From the NCBI RefSeq assembly GCF_003202155.1, contig NZ_QFLI01000002.1:124001-188000 (forward strand): a stretch of DNA of 64,000 nt, given 5' to 3'. The position numbers and the translations under genes are program-made. The DNA is from Marinifilum breve. Its GTDB lineage: Bacteria; Bacteroidota; Bacteroidia; Bacteroidales; Marinifilaceae. Shown here one piece after another: positions 35,810-45,747 of the stretch. Under the pieces are notes generated by a model, which saw only the letters and a list, made by a program, of their open reading frames with translations, made no database searches and was not told where the DNA came from. How positions within the stretch are numbered: the first letter of the stretch is position 1; every line of letters begins with the position of its first letter.

Positions 35810-38308
35810 TTACTCTTCAGTACCCTCAGTCTGTTGTTCTGGAGACTCATTTTCTTCATCTTCGTTCGATGAGTTCACCTTAGCCACAGCAGCAATTGAA
35901 TCACTTTTCTTACTTAAGTTGATTAAACGAACCCCCTGAGTTGCACGTCCCATAACTCTTAGATCCGAAACTGCCAAACGAATAGTAATACCTGATTTGT
36001 TAATGATCATCAAATCATCATTGTCAGTTACATTCTTAATAGCAATCAAATCACCAGTTTTTTCAGTAATACTTATGGTTTTAACACCTTTACCACCTCT
36101 GTTGGTAATTCTGTAATCATCAATATTTGATCTTTTACCATAACCATTTTCCGAAACAACAAGAATATCCTCTTCTCCATTCTCAACACATATCATGCCA
36201 ACAACTTCATCACTCTCGTCTTTCAGAGTAATTCCGCGCACTCCAGAGGCTGTTCTACCCATAGAACGAACTTGATCTTCTGCAAATCGAATGGCTTTAC
36301 CAGAACGTCCTGCAATCAAAATCTCATTTTTACCATTGGTAAGTTTGGCTTCTAAAAGTTGATCTCCTTCACGAACAGTGATGGCATTTACCCCATTTAC
36401 TCTAGGACGAGAATAAGCTTCAAGTGGAGTTTTCTTAACAACACCTTTCTTCGTACATAGAACAATGTAATTGTTGTTAATATACTCTTCTTCTTTTAGA
36501 TTCAAAACATTAATATATGCTTTCACTTTATCGTCAGGTTCAATATTCAATAGATTTTGAATAGCTCTACCCTTCGACTGTTTAGTTCCTTCTGGGATTT
36601 CGTATACTTTCAACCAGAAACACTTTCCTTTTTCCGTAAAGAACAACATAGTATTATGCATTGTAGCCATAATCATGTGCTCAAGGAAATCTTCTTCCCT
36701 AGTAATAGATCCTTTTGAACCTACACCACCTCTATGCTGTGTCTTAAACTCTGCCAATGGTGTACGTTTAATGTAACCCATGTGAGAAATCGTAATTACC
36801 ATTTCTTCATCAGCATAGAAATCTTCTGGATTGAATTCTTCAGAAGCATAAACAATATCTGTCCTTCTTTCATCACCGTATTTTGCTTTAACTTCCAACA
36901 ATTCTTCTTTAATGATATCCATTCTCATCGGTTCATTAGCAAGAATTGCATTCAAGTGATCGATTAACTTCATCAATTCTTCGTATTCCTCATGCAATTT
37001 CTCACGTTCTAAACCTGTAAGCTTCTGCAAGCGCATATCAAGAATTGCTTTCGCTTGAATTTCATCTAATTCAAAATTGCTCATCAATCCATTCTTCGCT
37101 TCCTCCGGAGTCTTAGAACCTCTGATTAATGCAATCACTTCATCAATATGATCTAATGCTATAATTAACCCTTTAAGGATGTGAGCTTTCTTTTCTGCTT
37201 GTCTTAATTCATATTGAGTTCTGCGAACAACAACATCATGTCTGTGCTCTACGAAATTATCGATTAGATCTCGTAGATTAAGCAATCTTGGTCGACCTTT
37301 TACCAGTGCAATATTGTTTACACTGAAAGAAGTTTGCATTTGTGTGTATTTGAACAACTTATTCAACACAACATTTGCAATTGCATCTCTCTTAAGATCG
37401 AAAACGATTCTCATACCATTACGATCCGATTCATCGTTTACATTCGAAATTCCATCTATCTTTTTATCATTGATTAAATCAGCAGCCTTCATAATCAGCT
37501 CAGCCTTATTAACCATGTATGGGATTTCTGTTACAATTATCTTTTCACGGCCTTTTTCATCCGTTTCAATATTAGTTTTGGAACGAATTACTACACGACC
37601 TTTACCTGTCTCAAACGCCTCTTTAACACCTTGATATCCGTAAATAGTACCACCTGTTGGAAAATCAGGAGCTTTGATAATCTTAATAAGCTCATCCATT
37701 TCCACTTCTTTATTATCAATAGTGGTTACAATCGCATCAATCGTATCCGCTAAGTTATGAGGTGGCATATTGGTTGCCATACCTACAGCAATACCTGATG
37801 CACCATTTACAAGAAGATTAGGAATACGGGTTGGAAGTACAGTTGGCTCCTTTAACGATTCATCAAAGTTTGGAACCATATCAACAGTATCTTTATCAAG
37901 ATCCGATAAAGTTTCTTCAGCAATCTTATCCATTCTTGCCTCTGTATAACGCATAGCAGCAGGGCTATCACCATCTACAGAACCGAAGTTTCCTTGTCCG
38001 TCAATCAATGGGTAACGTAAAGACCAATGTTGAGCCATACGAACCATAGTCATGTATACCGAGCTATCACCATGTGGGTGATATTTCCCCAATACCTCAC
38101 CAACAATTCTTGCTGATTTTTTATACGGTTTATTTGCTGTGATACCTAACTCGCCCATTCCGAAAAGTACTCTTCGGTGAACCGGTTTTAAGCCGTCTCT
38201 AACATCTGGCAAGGCTCTGGAAACAATAACGGACATCGAATAATCGATATAGGCTGATTTCATTTCCTCCTCGATGTTGATACGTATAATTCTTTCTCCC
38301 GTAGTCAT
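35810..38308 (-). CDS. gyrA: DNA gyrase subunit A
   Basis: 832 aa. The breakage-reunion domain begins with [20 protein letters not shown]; the catalytic Tyr lies in AMRYTEARM and the quinolone region reads [18 protein letters not shown]. The position equal to E. coli Asp87 is Met; I recall hydrophobic residues there in other Bacteroidota. The C-terminal part has the six-bladed pinwheel with a GyrA-box-like QRGGxG ([10 protein letters not shown]) and ends in an acidic Glu-rich tail. It introduces negative supercoils with GyrB, which is not in the window. Confidence 0.97.
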   Translation of the reverse strand: MTTGERIIRINIEEEMKSAYIDYSMSVIVSRALPDVRDGLKPVHRRVLFGMGELGITANKPYKKSARIVGEVLGKYHPHGDSSVYMTMVRMAQHWSLRYPLIDGQGNFGSVDGDSPAAMRYTEARMDKIAEETLSDLDKDTVDMVPNFDESLKEPTVLPTRIPNLLVNGASGIAVGMATNMPPHNLADTIDAIVTTIDNKEVEMDELIKIIKAPDFPTGGTIYGYQGVKEAFETGKGRVVIRSKTNIETDEKGREKIIVTEIPYMVNKAELIMKAADLINDKKIDGISNVNDESDRNGMRIVFDLKRDAIANVVLNKLFKYTQMQTSFSVNNIALVKGRPRLLNLRDLIDNFVEHRHDVVVRRTQYELRQAEKKAHILKGLIIALDHIDEVIALIRGSKTPEEAKNGLMSNFELDEIQAKAILDMRLQKLTGLEREKLHEEYEELMKLIDHLNAILANEPMRMDIIKEELLEVKAKYGDERRTDIVYASEEFNPEDFYADEEMVITISHMGYIKRTPLAEFKTQHRGGVGSKGSITREEDFLEHMIMATMHNTMLFFTEKGKCFWLKVYEIPEGTKQSKGRAIQNLLNIEPDDKVKAYINVLNLKEEEYINNNYIVLCTKKGVVKKTPLEAYSRPRVNGVNAITVREGDQLLEAKLTNGKNEILIAGRSGKAIRFAEDQVRSMGRTASGVRGITLKDESDEVVGMICVENGEEDILVVSENGYGKRSNIDDYRITNRGGKGVKTISITEKTGDLIAIKNVTDNDDLMIINKSGITIRLAVSDLRVMGRATQGVRLINLSKKSDSIAAVAKVNSSNEDEENESPEQQTEGTEE

Positions 38309-38614
38309 CTATATTTAATTTAAAATTCTAAACTTTTCTCAGAACTACAAAAGTAACAAAATATGTGATTTTTGCGTAAGAAAAGCATCTATATTTGTGT
38401 ATGGATTAAGATAAATATTTTGCAATTTTACATTAGAGCTTGATTTCTAGTTTAATTCCGATTCCAATTGAGTTTTTAATTGAAAATTGATGCAGAAATT
38501 AGGCGGTATCTAATATTTTTTCATTATTTTAATGTTGCTTTAATCAATTCGAGAAATATTATTTCGAATATTGACATTACAATTACTTAAGAATTTAATT
38601 TAAAGACCTACTAT
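38309..38614. promoter_or_regulatory. Divergent gyrA/clpC promoter region
   Basis: About 300 bp without a gene. A gyrA -7 box, TACTTTTG on the minus strand (38348-38355), is visible. Near clpC a partly symmetric stretch at 38547-38569 (ATTCG…CGAAT) could be an operator, but it matches neither CIRCE nor CtsR boxes. Nothing else stands out. Confidence 0.5.
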
Positions 38615-41113
38615 ATGGATTCAAAATTTTCACCTCGTATTAAAGATGTTCTTTCATACAGCAAAGAAGAAGCTGAAAGGCTTGGGAATAGTGCTATTGG
38701 AACAGAACATTTGTTTTTAGGAATTCTTCGAGAAGGTGAAGGCATTGCTGTTGATATCCTTATCTCTTTGGGTGTTGATCTTTACGACATCAGAAAAAAC
38801 ATTGAAAGGGAAATTAAATCGGATACAATTACTGATTTAGATCAAAACAACATTCCTTTACAACGATCAGCTGAAAGAGTTCTTAAATTGATTTATTTGG
38901 AGGCTAAGGCCTTAAAAAATAACACCATTGACACCAGTCATTTACTCCTTGCCATATTAAAGGATGATAAGAGTATGGTTACTCAAATATTAGAGGATCA
39001 AACTGTAGACTATAATAAGGTTAAAGAGAATTTAAAAACTTTGTTCCCTAAAGCTCAGGCTGATTATCCATCAGAAGAACGCGAAGGAAAAGGTGGAATG
39101 TCTGGCGGATCAAAAGGATCAAGCGCTCGTGGTAAATCCGAAACTCCTGTATTGGACAACTTTGGTATCGATATTACAAAATCGGCAGAAGAAGGAACCT
39201 TAGACCCAATTGTGGGAAGGGAGACTGAAATTGAACGATTGGCACAAATCCTAAGTCGTCGTAAAAAGAACAATCCAATTTTAATTGGTGAACCTGGTGT
39301 TGGTAAATCTGCCATTGCTGAAGGCTTGGCTTTAAGAATTGTTCAGAAGAAAGTTTCGCGCGTACTATTTGGTAAACGCGTAGTTACCTTGGATTTGGCT
39401 TCGATTGTTGCGGGAACCAAATATCGCGGTCAGTTCGAAGAGAGAATGAAAGCCATTCTAAATGAACTATCTAAGACAACGGATATTATCTTGTTTATTG
39501 ATGAGATTCACACCATTGTTGGTGCTGGAGGCGCAACTGGTTCTTTAGATGCCGCCAACATGTTAAAACCAGCTCTTGCTCGTGGAGAAATTCAATGTAT
39601 TGGAGCAACAACCCTGGATGAATATCGTCAGAATATTGAGAAAGACGGTGCATTAGAAAGGCGTTTTCAAAAAGTGATGGTAGAACCTACCTCCCCTGAG
39701 GAAACCATAGAGATTCTAAACAATATCAAGGAACGTTATGAAGATCATCACAATGTGTATTACACCGATGAAGCTATCGATTCTTGTGTGAAGTTAACTT
39801 CCAGATATATAAGCGACAGGTATCTTCCGGATAAAGCAATTGACGCATTGGATGAAGCGGGTTCTCGTGTTCACATTTCAAACATCCATGTTCCGGTAAT
39901 TATCGAAGAACTTGAGAAAAAGATTGAAGATACTCGCCAGAGCAAAATTAAAGCCGTTAAAGCTCAAAAGTTTGAATTGGCAGCTAGCTTTAGAGATAAA
40001 GAAAAGAACTTCTCTGAAGATCTAGAAAAAGAAAAAGAAAAATGGGAACAGGAACTAAGCCTTAAAAAGGAAAAGGTTTCTGAAGAAGATATTGCAGAAG
40101 TTGTTGCAATGATGACAGGAGTTCCTGTAAAGAGAATTGCACAAGCTGAAGGTTCTCGCCTGCTAAAAATGGATGATGAACTGCAGGGTAAAGTAGTTGG
40201 TCAGGACGATGCTATTGCTAAAATTGTAAAGGCAATACAGCGGAATCGTGCTGGTTTAAAAGATCCTAACAAACCTATTGGAACATTCATTTTCTTAGGT
40301 CCTACTGGTGTTGGTAAAACTCAGTTGGCAAAAGTTCTTTCAGAATATCTTTTCGATAGTTCAGATGCTTTAATCCGAATTGATATGAGTGAATACATGG
40401 AAAAATTTGCTGTATCAAGATTGGTTGGAGCACCTCCGGGATATGTTGGATACGAAGAAGGTGGACAACTAACTGAGAAAGTAAGAAGAAAGCCTTATTC
40501 AGTAGTTCTTTTGGATGAAATCGAGAAAGCACATCCTGATGTATTCAATATTTTGCTGCAGCTATTAGATGATGGTCAGTTAACTGACAGTTTAGGACGA
40601 AGAGTTGACTTCAAAAACTCTATCATCATCATGACTTCGAACATTGGTAGTCGTGAGCTGAAAGATTTCGGGAAAGGCATTGGTTTCCAAACTGGTGGAA
40701 ATGATTCTAACGAGTATGCCAATAGCATTATCCAAAAGGCATTGAAAAAAGCTTTCGCTCCTGAATTCTTGAACAGAATTGATGATTTGATCATGTTTAA
40801 TTCTTTAACTCAGAAAGATATTCACAAGATTATCGACATCGAACTTAACGGATTATACAAGAGAATCAATGACTTGGGTTATAACATCAAAATTTCTACT
40901 GCAGCGAAAGATTTTATCGCAGAAAAAGGATACGATGTTCAGTTTGGTGCCCGTCCATTAAAACGAGCAATTCAAAAGTATCTTGAAGATGAAATGGCAG
41001 AGGTTATTATAAAAGCAAGCATCTCTGAAGGTGATACAATTTCGGTAGGTTTAGACAAATCGAAACAGAAAATCACCACCAAAATACTAAAAGCTCAAAA
41101 GGAGCTAGAATAA
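38615..41113 (+). CDS. clpC: ATP-dependent Clp protease ATPase ClpC
   Basis: 832 aa HSP100 protein. Two Clp-N repeats (about 1-145), AAA+ D1 with GEPGVGKS (about 225), a UVR-like coiled middle segment (KIKAVKAQKFELAASFRDKEK region, about 445-480), D2 with GPTGVGKT (about 560) and arginine finger region, and a C-terminal D2-small domain (DVQFGARPLKRAIQKYLED). It unfolds proteins for ClpP and is important in stress. The UVR motif distinguishes ClpC from ClpA/ClpB. It is monocistronic. Confidence 0.96.
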   Translation: MDSKFSPRIKDVLSYSKEEAERLGNSAIGTEHLFLGILREGEGIAVDILISLGVDLYDIRKNIEREIKSDTITDLDQNNIPLQRSAERVLKLIYLEAKALKNNTIDTSHLLLAILKDDKSMVTQILEDQTVDYNKVKENLKTLFPKAQADYPSEEREGKGGMSGGSKGSSARGKSETPVLDNFGIDITKSAEEGTLDPIVGRETEIERLAQILSRRKKNNPILIGEPGVGKSAIAEGLALRIVQKKVSRVLFGKRVVTLDLASIVAGTKYRGQFEERMKAILNELSKTTDIILFIDEIHTIVGAGGATGSLDAANMLKPALARGEIQCIGATTLDEYRQNIEKDGALERRFQKVMVEPTSPEETIEILNNIKERYEDHHNVYYTDEAIDSCVKLTSRYISDRYLPDKAIDALDEAGSRVHISNIHVPVIIEELEKKIEDTRQSKIKAVKAQKFELAASFRDKEKNFSEDLEKEKEKWEQELSLKKEKVSEEDIAEVVAMMTGVPVKRIAQAEGSRLLKMDDELQGKVVGQDDAIAKIVKAIQRNRAGLKDPNKPIGTFIFLGPTGVGKTQLAKVLSEYLFDSSDALIRIDMSEYMEKFAVSRLVGAPPGYVGYEEGGQLTEKVRRKPYSVVLLDEIEKAHPDVFNILLQLLDDGQLTDSLGRRVDFKNSIIIMTSNIGSRELKDFGKGIGFQTGGNDSNEYANSIIQKALKKAFAPEFLNRIDDLIMFNSLTQKDIHKIIDIELNGLYKRINDLGYNIKISTAAKDFIAEKGYDVQFGARPLKRAIQKYLEDEMAEVIIKASISEGDTISVGLDKSKQKITTKILKAQKELE

Positions 41114-41146
41114 AAAAAGCCGGAGATTTAATCTCCGGCTTTTTTT
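41113..41146 (+). terminator. Intrinsic terminator of clpC
   Basis: A 15-bp stem (AAAGCCGGAGAT / ATCTCCGGCTTT) with a 3-nt loop and T tract; the stem begins next to the stop codon. Confidence 0.92.
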
Positions 41147-41202
41147 ATTCTTTTTTCACACTTTTTTATTCTCATTTATTTAGAATAAATCAAAACAATT
41201 TC

Positions 41203-41210
41203 TATCTTTG
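41203..41210 (+). promoter_or_regulatory. -7 box TATCTTTG of tpx
   Basis: Perfect TAnnTTTG match, 24 bp before the tpx ATG. It overlaps an in-frame TTG at 41208, so that TTG cannot be the translation start. Confidence 0.6.
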
Positions 41211-41234
41211 ATCGAAACGACAAAATACATAATT

Positions 41235-41750
41235 ATGCAAAAAAACAATAGCAAAGTTACATTTGCAGGAAATGCAATGACTTTAGTAGGAACAGAAATA
41301 AATGCAGGAATGAAAGCTGAAAACTTCACAGCACTTGGACAAGATTTATCGCCTGTTCAACTTTCTGATTTTGATGGAAAAGTGAAAATCCTTTCTGTAT
41401 TTCCTTCAATTGATACTGGTGTTTGTTCTGCTCAAACTCACAGATTTAACAAAGAAGCTGCATCGCTTGACAAAGACATTCAAATCATTACATTATCAAA
41501 CGATCTTCCATTTGCTTTAGGTAGATTCTGTGGTGCTGAAGGTATCGAAAACCTGGTTACTTTATCAGATCATAAAGAATGTGATTTCGGATACAAGTAT
41601 GGTTTCGTAGTTGAAGAATTACGTCTACTTGCTCGTGGTGTTGTGGTTATCGACAAAAACAACGAAGTAAAACACGTTGAGTATGTAGCTGAAATGACTG
41701 AAGAACCAAATTATGAAGCAGCTTTAGAGGTTGCTAAATCTTTAGTATAA
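41235..41750 (+). CDS. tpx: Thiol peroxidase Tpx
   Basis: 171 aa from the ATG at 41235. It is an atypical 2-Cys peroxiredoxin with the peroxidatic Cys in SIDTGVCSAQTHRFN and the resolving Cys in LGRFCGAEGIENL. The N-terminal KVTFAGNAMTLVG is typical for Tpx. It reduces peroxides in the cytosol using thioredoxin. A small UUCG-loop terminator follows. Confidence 0.95.
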   Translation: MQKNNSKVTFAGNAMTLVGTEINAGMKAENFTALGQDLSPVQLSDFDGKVKILSVFPSIDTGVCSAQTHRFNKEAASLDKDIQIITLSNDLPFALGRFCGAEGIENLVTLSDHKECDFGYKYGFVVEELRLLARGVVVIDKNNEVKHVEYVAEMTEEPNYEAALEVAKSLV

Positions 41751-41772
41751 ATTAAGTTTATTGAATAAGCAG

Positions 41773-41795
41773 AAAGCTCCTTCGGGGGCTTTTTT
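41773..41795 (+). terminator. Compact UUCG-tetraloop terminator of tpx
   Basis: Stem AAAGCTCC (41773-41780) with GGGGCTTT (41785-41792), loop TTCG, T tract. It lies just before the start of the exonuclease gene. Confidence 0.85.
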
Positions 41796-41808
41796 AATAC
41801 CACTACTT

Positions 41809-42399
41809 ATGTACTTATTTTTCGATACCGAGACAACTGGATTACCAAAGAAATGGAATGCTCCGGTTACAGATTTGGACAATTGGCCACGTTTGGTTCA
41901 ATTAGCCTGGTTATTGTATGATAGTCGCAATCAGGAAATTAAATCAGCCAACCGAATTATAATACCAGAAAACTTTACAATTCCAACCGAAGCATCGGAT
42001 GTGCATGGCATTACAACAGAAAGAGCTCTTGCTGAAGGTATAGATCTTTACGAAGCTTTAAATGAATTTTCATCGGCAATGGATGATGCTGAATATTTAA
42101 TTGCACACAATATTAGTTTCGATGAAATGATAATTGGAGCTGAATTTCTTCGTAAGGATGTAAAAAGTCAATTGGCAGAGATCCCAAAAATATGTACCAT
42201 GAAAACCACTACCAATATTTGCAAAATTCCTGGAAGATATGGTTACAAATGGCCAAATTTAACTGAATTGCATCAGCATCTTTTCCACAAGGGATTTGAT
42301 GGTGCTCATGATGCCCTTGCAGATGTAATAGCTTGTGCAGACTGCTTTTTCGAATTGAAAAAATCAGGAATGTACCAACAGCAAGGAAGTTTGTTTTAA
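41809..42399 (+). CDS. DnaQ-like 3'-5' exonuclease
   Basis: 196 aa from the ATG at 41809; an in-frame TTG upstream would put the tpx terminator inside the gene. DEDDh exonuclease motifs: FFDTETTG (Exo I), HNISFDEMIIGAEF (Exo II) and GAHDALADVIACADCF (Exo III). It resembles Pol III epsilon or stand-alone DnaQ proteins and lacks other domains. It may proofread for a polymerase (a DnaE paralogue lies about 6 kb away) or act in RNA or DNA repair. Confidence 0.88.
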   Translation: MYLFFDTETTGLPKKWNAPVTDLDNWPRLVQLAWLLYDSRNQEIKSANRIIIPENFTIPTEASDVHGITTERALAEGIDLYEALNEFSSAMDDAEYLIAHNISFDEMIIGAEFLRKDVKSQLAEIPKICTMKTTTNICKIPGRYGYKWPNLTELHQHLFHKGFDGAHDALADVIACADCFFELKKSGMYQQQGSLF

Positions 42400-42418
42400 G
42401 AAATAAATGCTTTGCACG

Positions 42419-42464
42419 AAAAAGGGAACCTAAACAGTAACCAGCTGTATAAGTTCCCTTTTTT
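42419..42464. terminator. Bidirectional terminator between exonuclease and HU genes
   Basis: A 10-bp stem (AAAAGGGAAC / GTTCCCTTTT) flanked by A and T tracts on both sides serves two convergent genes. The loop holds an inner ACAG/CTGT hairpin. Confidence 0.85.
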
Positions 42465-42474
42465 CAATTCACAT

Positions 42475-42864
42475 TCACTTTTTTATTTTTCTAAAATCAA
42501 CCTTAATTAAATCTTCTTTTATTCTGGTACTTGGGCGAAATGCCATTTTTACACTTTTAATTTTCGAGGCATTTATTTGTTCAGGATCATCTACTCCTTC
42601 TCCACTTATATGCAAAGAAAATGTTCCCAAATCACCCAATTCTACACTGCAATTGTCTTTCAAAAAATACGGAATCTGACTTGTGAAAGCCTCCAAAACT
42701 CCAATTACATCAGTTGTACTAAAGGTTGAAGTTTCCGATATTCTTTCTGCAACATCTCTTAGTGTTCGCTTTTGTCGGTTAGCAACCCTAGGATAGTATT
42801 TCTCACTCTTCCCTTCCTTTTTTAAGGGTGAATTCATTTTTACCGCTTTGTACTTTACAGCCAT
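42475..42864 (-). CDS. HU/IHF-like DNA-binding protein with N-terminal extension
   Basis: 129 aa from the ATG at 42864. After a basic N-terminal extension (about residues 1-30) comes a diverged HU fold: RTLRDVAERISETSTFSTTDVIGVLEAF, then the beta-arm region VELGDLGTFSLHISGEG. It belongs to the Bacteroidota HU-like group that is longer than HU proper. It should bend DNA or act as a nucleoid protein. Its promoter region is unusual for its repeated AATATATAT motifs. Confidence 0.85.
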   Translation of the reverse strand: MAVKYKAVKMNSPLKKEGKSEKYYPRVANRQKRTLRDVAERISETSTFSTTDVIGVLEAFTSQIPYFLKDNCSVELGDLGTFSLHISGEGVDDPEQINASKIKSVKMAFRPSTRIKEDLIKVDFRKIKK

Positions 42865-42934
42865 ATTCTTATAGAGTAATCTAATTAAAACCAAAGGTTA
42901 TATACTTATATTAGCAACACTCTAATATAGTAAA

Positions 42935-43013
42935 TTACAATATATATTAAAATTTATTTTGATATATATTGTAATTAGATTTAATATATATGAAATATTA
43001 TTTTAATATATAT
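42935..43013 (-). promoter_or_regulatory. Inverted and direct AATATATAT repeats upstream of HU-like gene
   Basis: A perfect 13-bp inverted repeat TTACAATATATAT (42935-42947) / ATATATATTGTAA (42962-42974) with a 14-bp spacer, followed by two direct copies of TAATATATAT (42982-42991 and 43004-43013). Four related boxes at regular steps of about 20-23 bp suggest cooperative binding; the HU-like protein itself is a candidate. Confidence 0.6.
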
Positions 43014-43044
43014 CAAAAACATACTTATCACTAATAATTTGCAT

Positions 43045-43079
43045 AAAAAAGGCCATCTGCATTTTTACAGATAGCCTTT
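43045..43079 (-). terminator. Intrinsic terminator of rimO
   Basis: A stem of about 12 bp (AAAGGC-ATCTG with one mismatch) with an A run on the plus strand, for minus-strand transcription. Confidence 0.75.
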
Positions 43080-43101
43080 AATCTATTTTTGTAAGATTGT
43101 T

Positions 43102-44400
43102 CTACTTCACAATTCCAAACAAATCGTAATCTTCACAATCTGTTATTTCAACATTATAGAACTCTCCTATTTTCAAGTTTACGTTCTCTACTGAAATCAA
43201 AACCTCAGGATCTACTTCGTAAGAATCAAATTCGGTTCTTCCATAGTAATAATCACCTTCTTTTCTGTCGACTACTACTTTTAACTCTTCGCCCAAACGT
43301 TTTTTGTTGGCTTCCATGCTAATGTCTTGCTGTATCAACATGATTTCCTCTTTTCTTCTTTCCTTTTCTTCCTGTGGAATATTATCCTCGTAGTGATTTG
43401 CAGCATAGGTATCTTCTTCATCAGAATAAGGAAATACGCCCAAACGTTCAAATTTCATTTCCTGAACGAAATTTTTAAGATCTTCCATATCTTCCTCTGT
43501 TTCACCCGGATGACCAACCAGCATGGTAGTTCGAAGCGTTATGCCTGGTACTTCTTCACGGATTTTTTTGATAAGATCTATGGTTTTAGCTCGATCTATA
43601 CCTCTTCGCATCAAATTTAACATGTTGTCGCTTGAATGTTGCAAGGCAATGTCGAGGTAACGGCAAACTTTTGGATTCTCACGCATTAATTTTAAAATCC
43701 CGTAAGGAAATTGAGTTGGATATGCATAATGCAACTTGATCCATTCCAGATCTTCAATTTTAGATAACTCTTCAACCAATTCTGCTAATTTCGATTCTTT
43801 GTACAAATCGATACCATAATAAGAAAGATCCTGAGCAATTACCAAAAGTTCTTTCACTCCGTCTTTCACAAGATTTTTTGCTTCTTCAACAATATCTTCG
43901 ATAGGACGAGACACATGTTTGCCAGTAATAATTGGAATTGCACAATACGAACATGAGCGATTACATCCTTCTGAAATTTTTAGGTAAGCAAAATGCTTTG
44001 GCGTTGTAACAACTCTTAAATTTTTGAAGTCTGGCACATAGTCTTTATTCAACTCATTTACCATTCCTTTCCAATCGAACTTCCCAAAATACTTATCAAC
44101 TTCCGGAATTTCTTCACTTAGCTGTTCTCTGTATCTTTCCGATAAACACCCCATCACAAAAAGCTTATCGATTCTACCATCTTTTTTTGCTTCTACATAT
44201 TGCAATATGGTATCAACCGATTCCTCTTTTGCATCGCCAATAAATCCACATGTATTAATAATAATGGTTTTGGCATCGCTATTCTCCTCTTCACATGTAA
44301 CAGAAAACTGGTTTGCATCGAGTTGTTTCATTAACAATTCTGTATCGACCAAGTTTTTTGAACAACCTAAGCTTATAATGTTGATTTTATTTTGACTCAT
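43102..44400 (-). CDS. rimO: Ribosomal protein S12 methylthiotransferase RimO
   Basis: 432 aa radical-SAM methylthiotransferase. The UPF0004 domain has three Cys (SLGCSKN, NTCGF, GCLSERYR), the radical-SAM motif is CNRSCSYCAIP (CxxxCxxC), and a C-terminal TRAM domain is present. MiaB and RimO are similar; the N-terminus (INIISLGCSKNLVDTE) and the GKHVSRP segment point to RimO, which modifies Asp89 of S12. It follows ftsY on the same strand but is separated by a MITE-like element and a terminator. Confidence 0.95.
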   Translation of the reverse strand: MSQNKINIISLGCSKNLVDTELLMKQLDANQFSVTCEEENSDAKTIIINTCGFIGDAKEESVDTILQYVEAKKDGRIDKLFVMGCLSERYREQLSEEIPEVDKYFGKFDWKGMVNELNKDYVPDFKNLRVVTTPKHFAYLKISEGCNRSCSYCAIPIITGKHVSRPIEDIVEEAKNLVKDGVKELLVIAQDLSYYGIDLYKESKLAELVEELSKIEDLEWIKLHYAYPTQFPYGILKLMRENPKVCRYLDIALQHSSDNMLNLMRRGIDRAKTIDLIKKIREEVPGITLRTTMLVGHPGETEEDMEDLKNFVQEMKFERLGVFPYSDEEDTYAANHYEDNIPQEEKERRKEEIMLIQQDISMEANKKRLGEELKVVVDRKEGDYYYGRTEFDSYEVDPEVLISVENVNLKIGEFYNVEITDCEDYDLFGIVK

Positions 44401-44484
44401 ACAATCCTCTTATCTCAAATTAAATTTTGGCAAAAATAGGATAAATTACTCTTTTTCCCATCTCCATACTTACTTTTGAATCTA

Positions 44485-44639
44485 TTTATACCGATTACGA
44501 ATCAATTCCTATGATTATTAAAAGCATTGATAAAAATCAATAGGTGATTCTGTATCGGCATTAACTCCCGAAATTCGGGACAGGCTATTGTAATTAGCAA
44601 AACGATTGGTAAATCATTTTGACATGCAATTGGTATAAA
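44485..44639. mobile_element. MITE-like element between ftsY and rimO
   Basis: About 155 bp bounded by near-perfect terminal inverted repeats TTTATACCGATT (44485-44496) and AATTGGTATAAA (44628-44639; 11 of 12 match). Inside is a 15-nt palindrome TCCCGAAATTCGGGA (44566-44580). No transposase and no credible ORF. It lies inside a gene order usually kept together in Bacteroidota. Confidence 0.55.
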
Positions 44640-44642
44640 AAG

Positions 44643-44668
44643 AAAAAGGCTACCAAAAATGGCAGCCT
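44643..44668 (-). terminator. Terminator of ftsY
   Basis: A 9-bp stem with one mismatch (AGGCTACCA / TGGCAGCCT) with a five-A run on the plus strand, for minus-strand transcription. Confidence 0.7.
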
Positions 44669-44694
44669 GTCTTATATTATAATGTTCGATCTTT

Positions 44695-45645
44695 TCAATC
44701 AAATAATGAAGCTACAAATTCATCGCGGTTGAACACCTGCAAATCTTCCATTCCTTCACCAATTCCGATATATTTTACTGGAACTTTAAACTGATCGGAA
44801 ACACCAATCACAACTCCACCTTTAGCAGTACCATCCAATTTGGTAATTGCCAATGCATTTACTTCAGTTGCTTTGGTAAATTGCTTTGCCTGTTCGAATG
44901 CATTCTGACCAGTAGAACCATCCAACACCAATAAGATTTCGTTTGGAGCACCAGGAATTACTCTATCCATTACACGCTTAATCTTACTCAACTCATTCAT
45001 CAAGTTGATTTTATTGTGTAAACGTCCAGCAGTATCAATGATCACTACATCAGATCCTTCTTCTTTAGCCTTAGTTAAGGTTTCAAAAGCAACAGATGCT
45101 GGATCAGCTCCCATTCCTTGGTTCACAACAGGAACTCCAACTCGCTCCGACCAAATAATTAACTGATCGACAGCTGCGGCACGGAAAGTATCGGCTGCAC
45201 CAAGCATTACTTTCTTTCCTGCATTCTTAAATTGATGTGCTAACTTACCAATGGTTGTGGTTTTTCCAACACCATTCACACCAACCACCATAATAACATA
45301 TGGGTATTCTGATTTTGGAAGTTCGTAAGCATCGTAATCACCTTTATTATTTTCCTCAAGAAGAGCAGCAATTTCCTCTTTTAAGATTCTATTCAATTCT
45401 GATGTTCCTAAGAATTTCTCCTTAGCAACTCTCTCCTCAATTCGTTCGATGATTTTTAATGTTGTATCCACCCCCACATCAGAAGTAATCAATACTTCTT
45501 CCAATTCATCAAGCACATCATCATCAACGGTAGATTTACCAACAACAGCTCTGGAAAGCTTTTTAAACACACTTTCCTTTGTTTTGGCTAACCCTTTATT
45601 AAGATTTTCTTTTTTCGATTTCGAAAAACTTCCAAATAATCCCAT
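44695..45645 (-). CDS. ftsY: Signal recognition particle receptor FtsY
   Basis: 316 aa SRP GTPase. The N domain (about 20-100) is followed by the G domain with G1 GVNGVGKTTTIGKLA, G2/insertion GAADTFRAAAVDQL, DTAGRLHN and TKLDGTAKGG, and the terminal GIGEGMEDLQVF. The acidic A domain of E. coli FtsY is absent, as usual in Bacteroidota; a short basic Lys-rich N-terminus may bind the membrane instead. It docks SRP-ribosome complexes at the inner membrane. Confidence 0.97.
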   Translation of the reverse strand: MGLFGSFSKSKKENLNKGLAKTKESVFKKLSRAVVGKSTVDDDVLDELEEVLITSDVGVDTTLKIIERIEERVAKEKFLGTSELNRILKEEIAALLEENNKGDYDAYELPKSEYPYVIMVVGVNGVGKTTTIGKLAHQFKNAGKKVMLGAADTFRAAAVDQLIIWSERVGVPVVNQGMGADPASVAFETLTKAKEEGSDVVIIDTAGRLHNKINLMNELSKIKRVMDRVIPGAPNEILLVLDGSTGQNAFEQAKQFTKATEVNALAITKLDGTAKGGVVIGVSDQFKVPVKYIGIGEGMEDLQVFNRDEFVASLFD

Positions 45646-45747
45646 TTCTTCTAAATTTTAAGCTGCTAAAGTACAAAAAATCGTAAACACAAACAATTAA
45701 CAATAAACGTTTTAAAATAAAACAATAAAAGTTTTGCTTTAAAGCAC

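Noticed and set aside
43102-44400. MiaB tRNA methylthiotransferase
   Set aside because: Domain layout is shared, but the N-terminal signature and the ftsY neighbourhood match RimO better.
44502-44702. 66-aa minus-strand ORF between ftsY and rimO
   Set aside because: It lies almost wholly inside the MITE-like element and the ftsY terminator and has no family resemblance.
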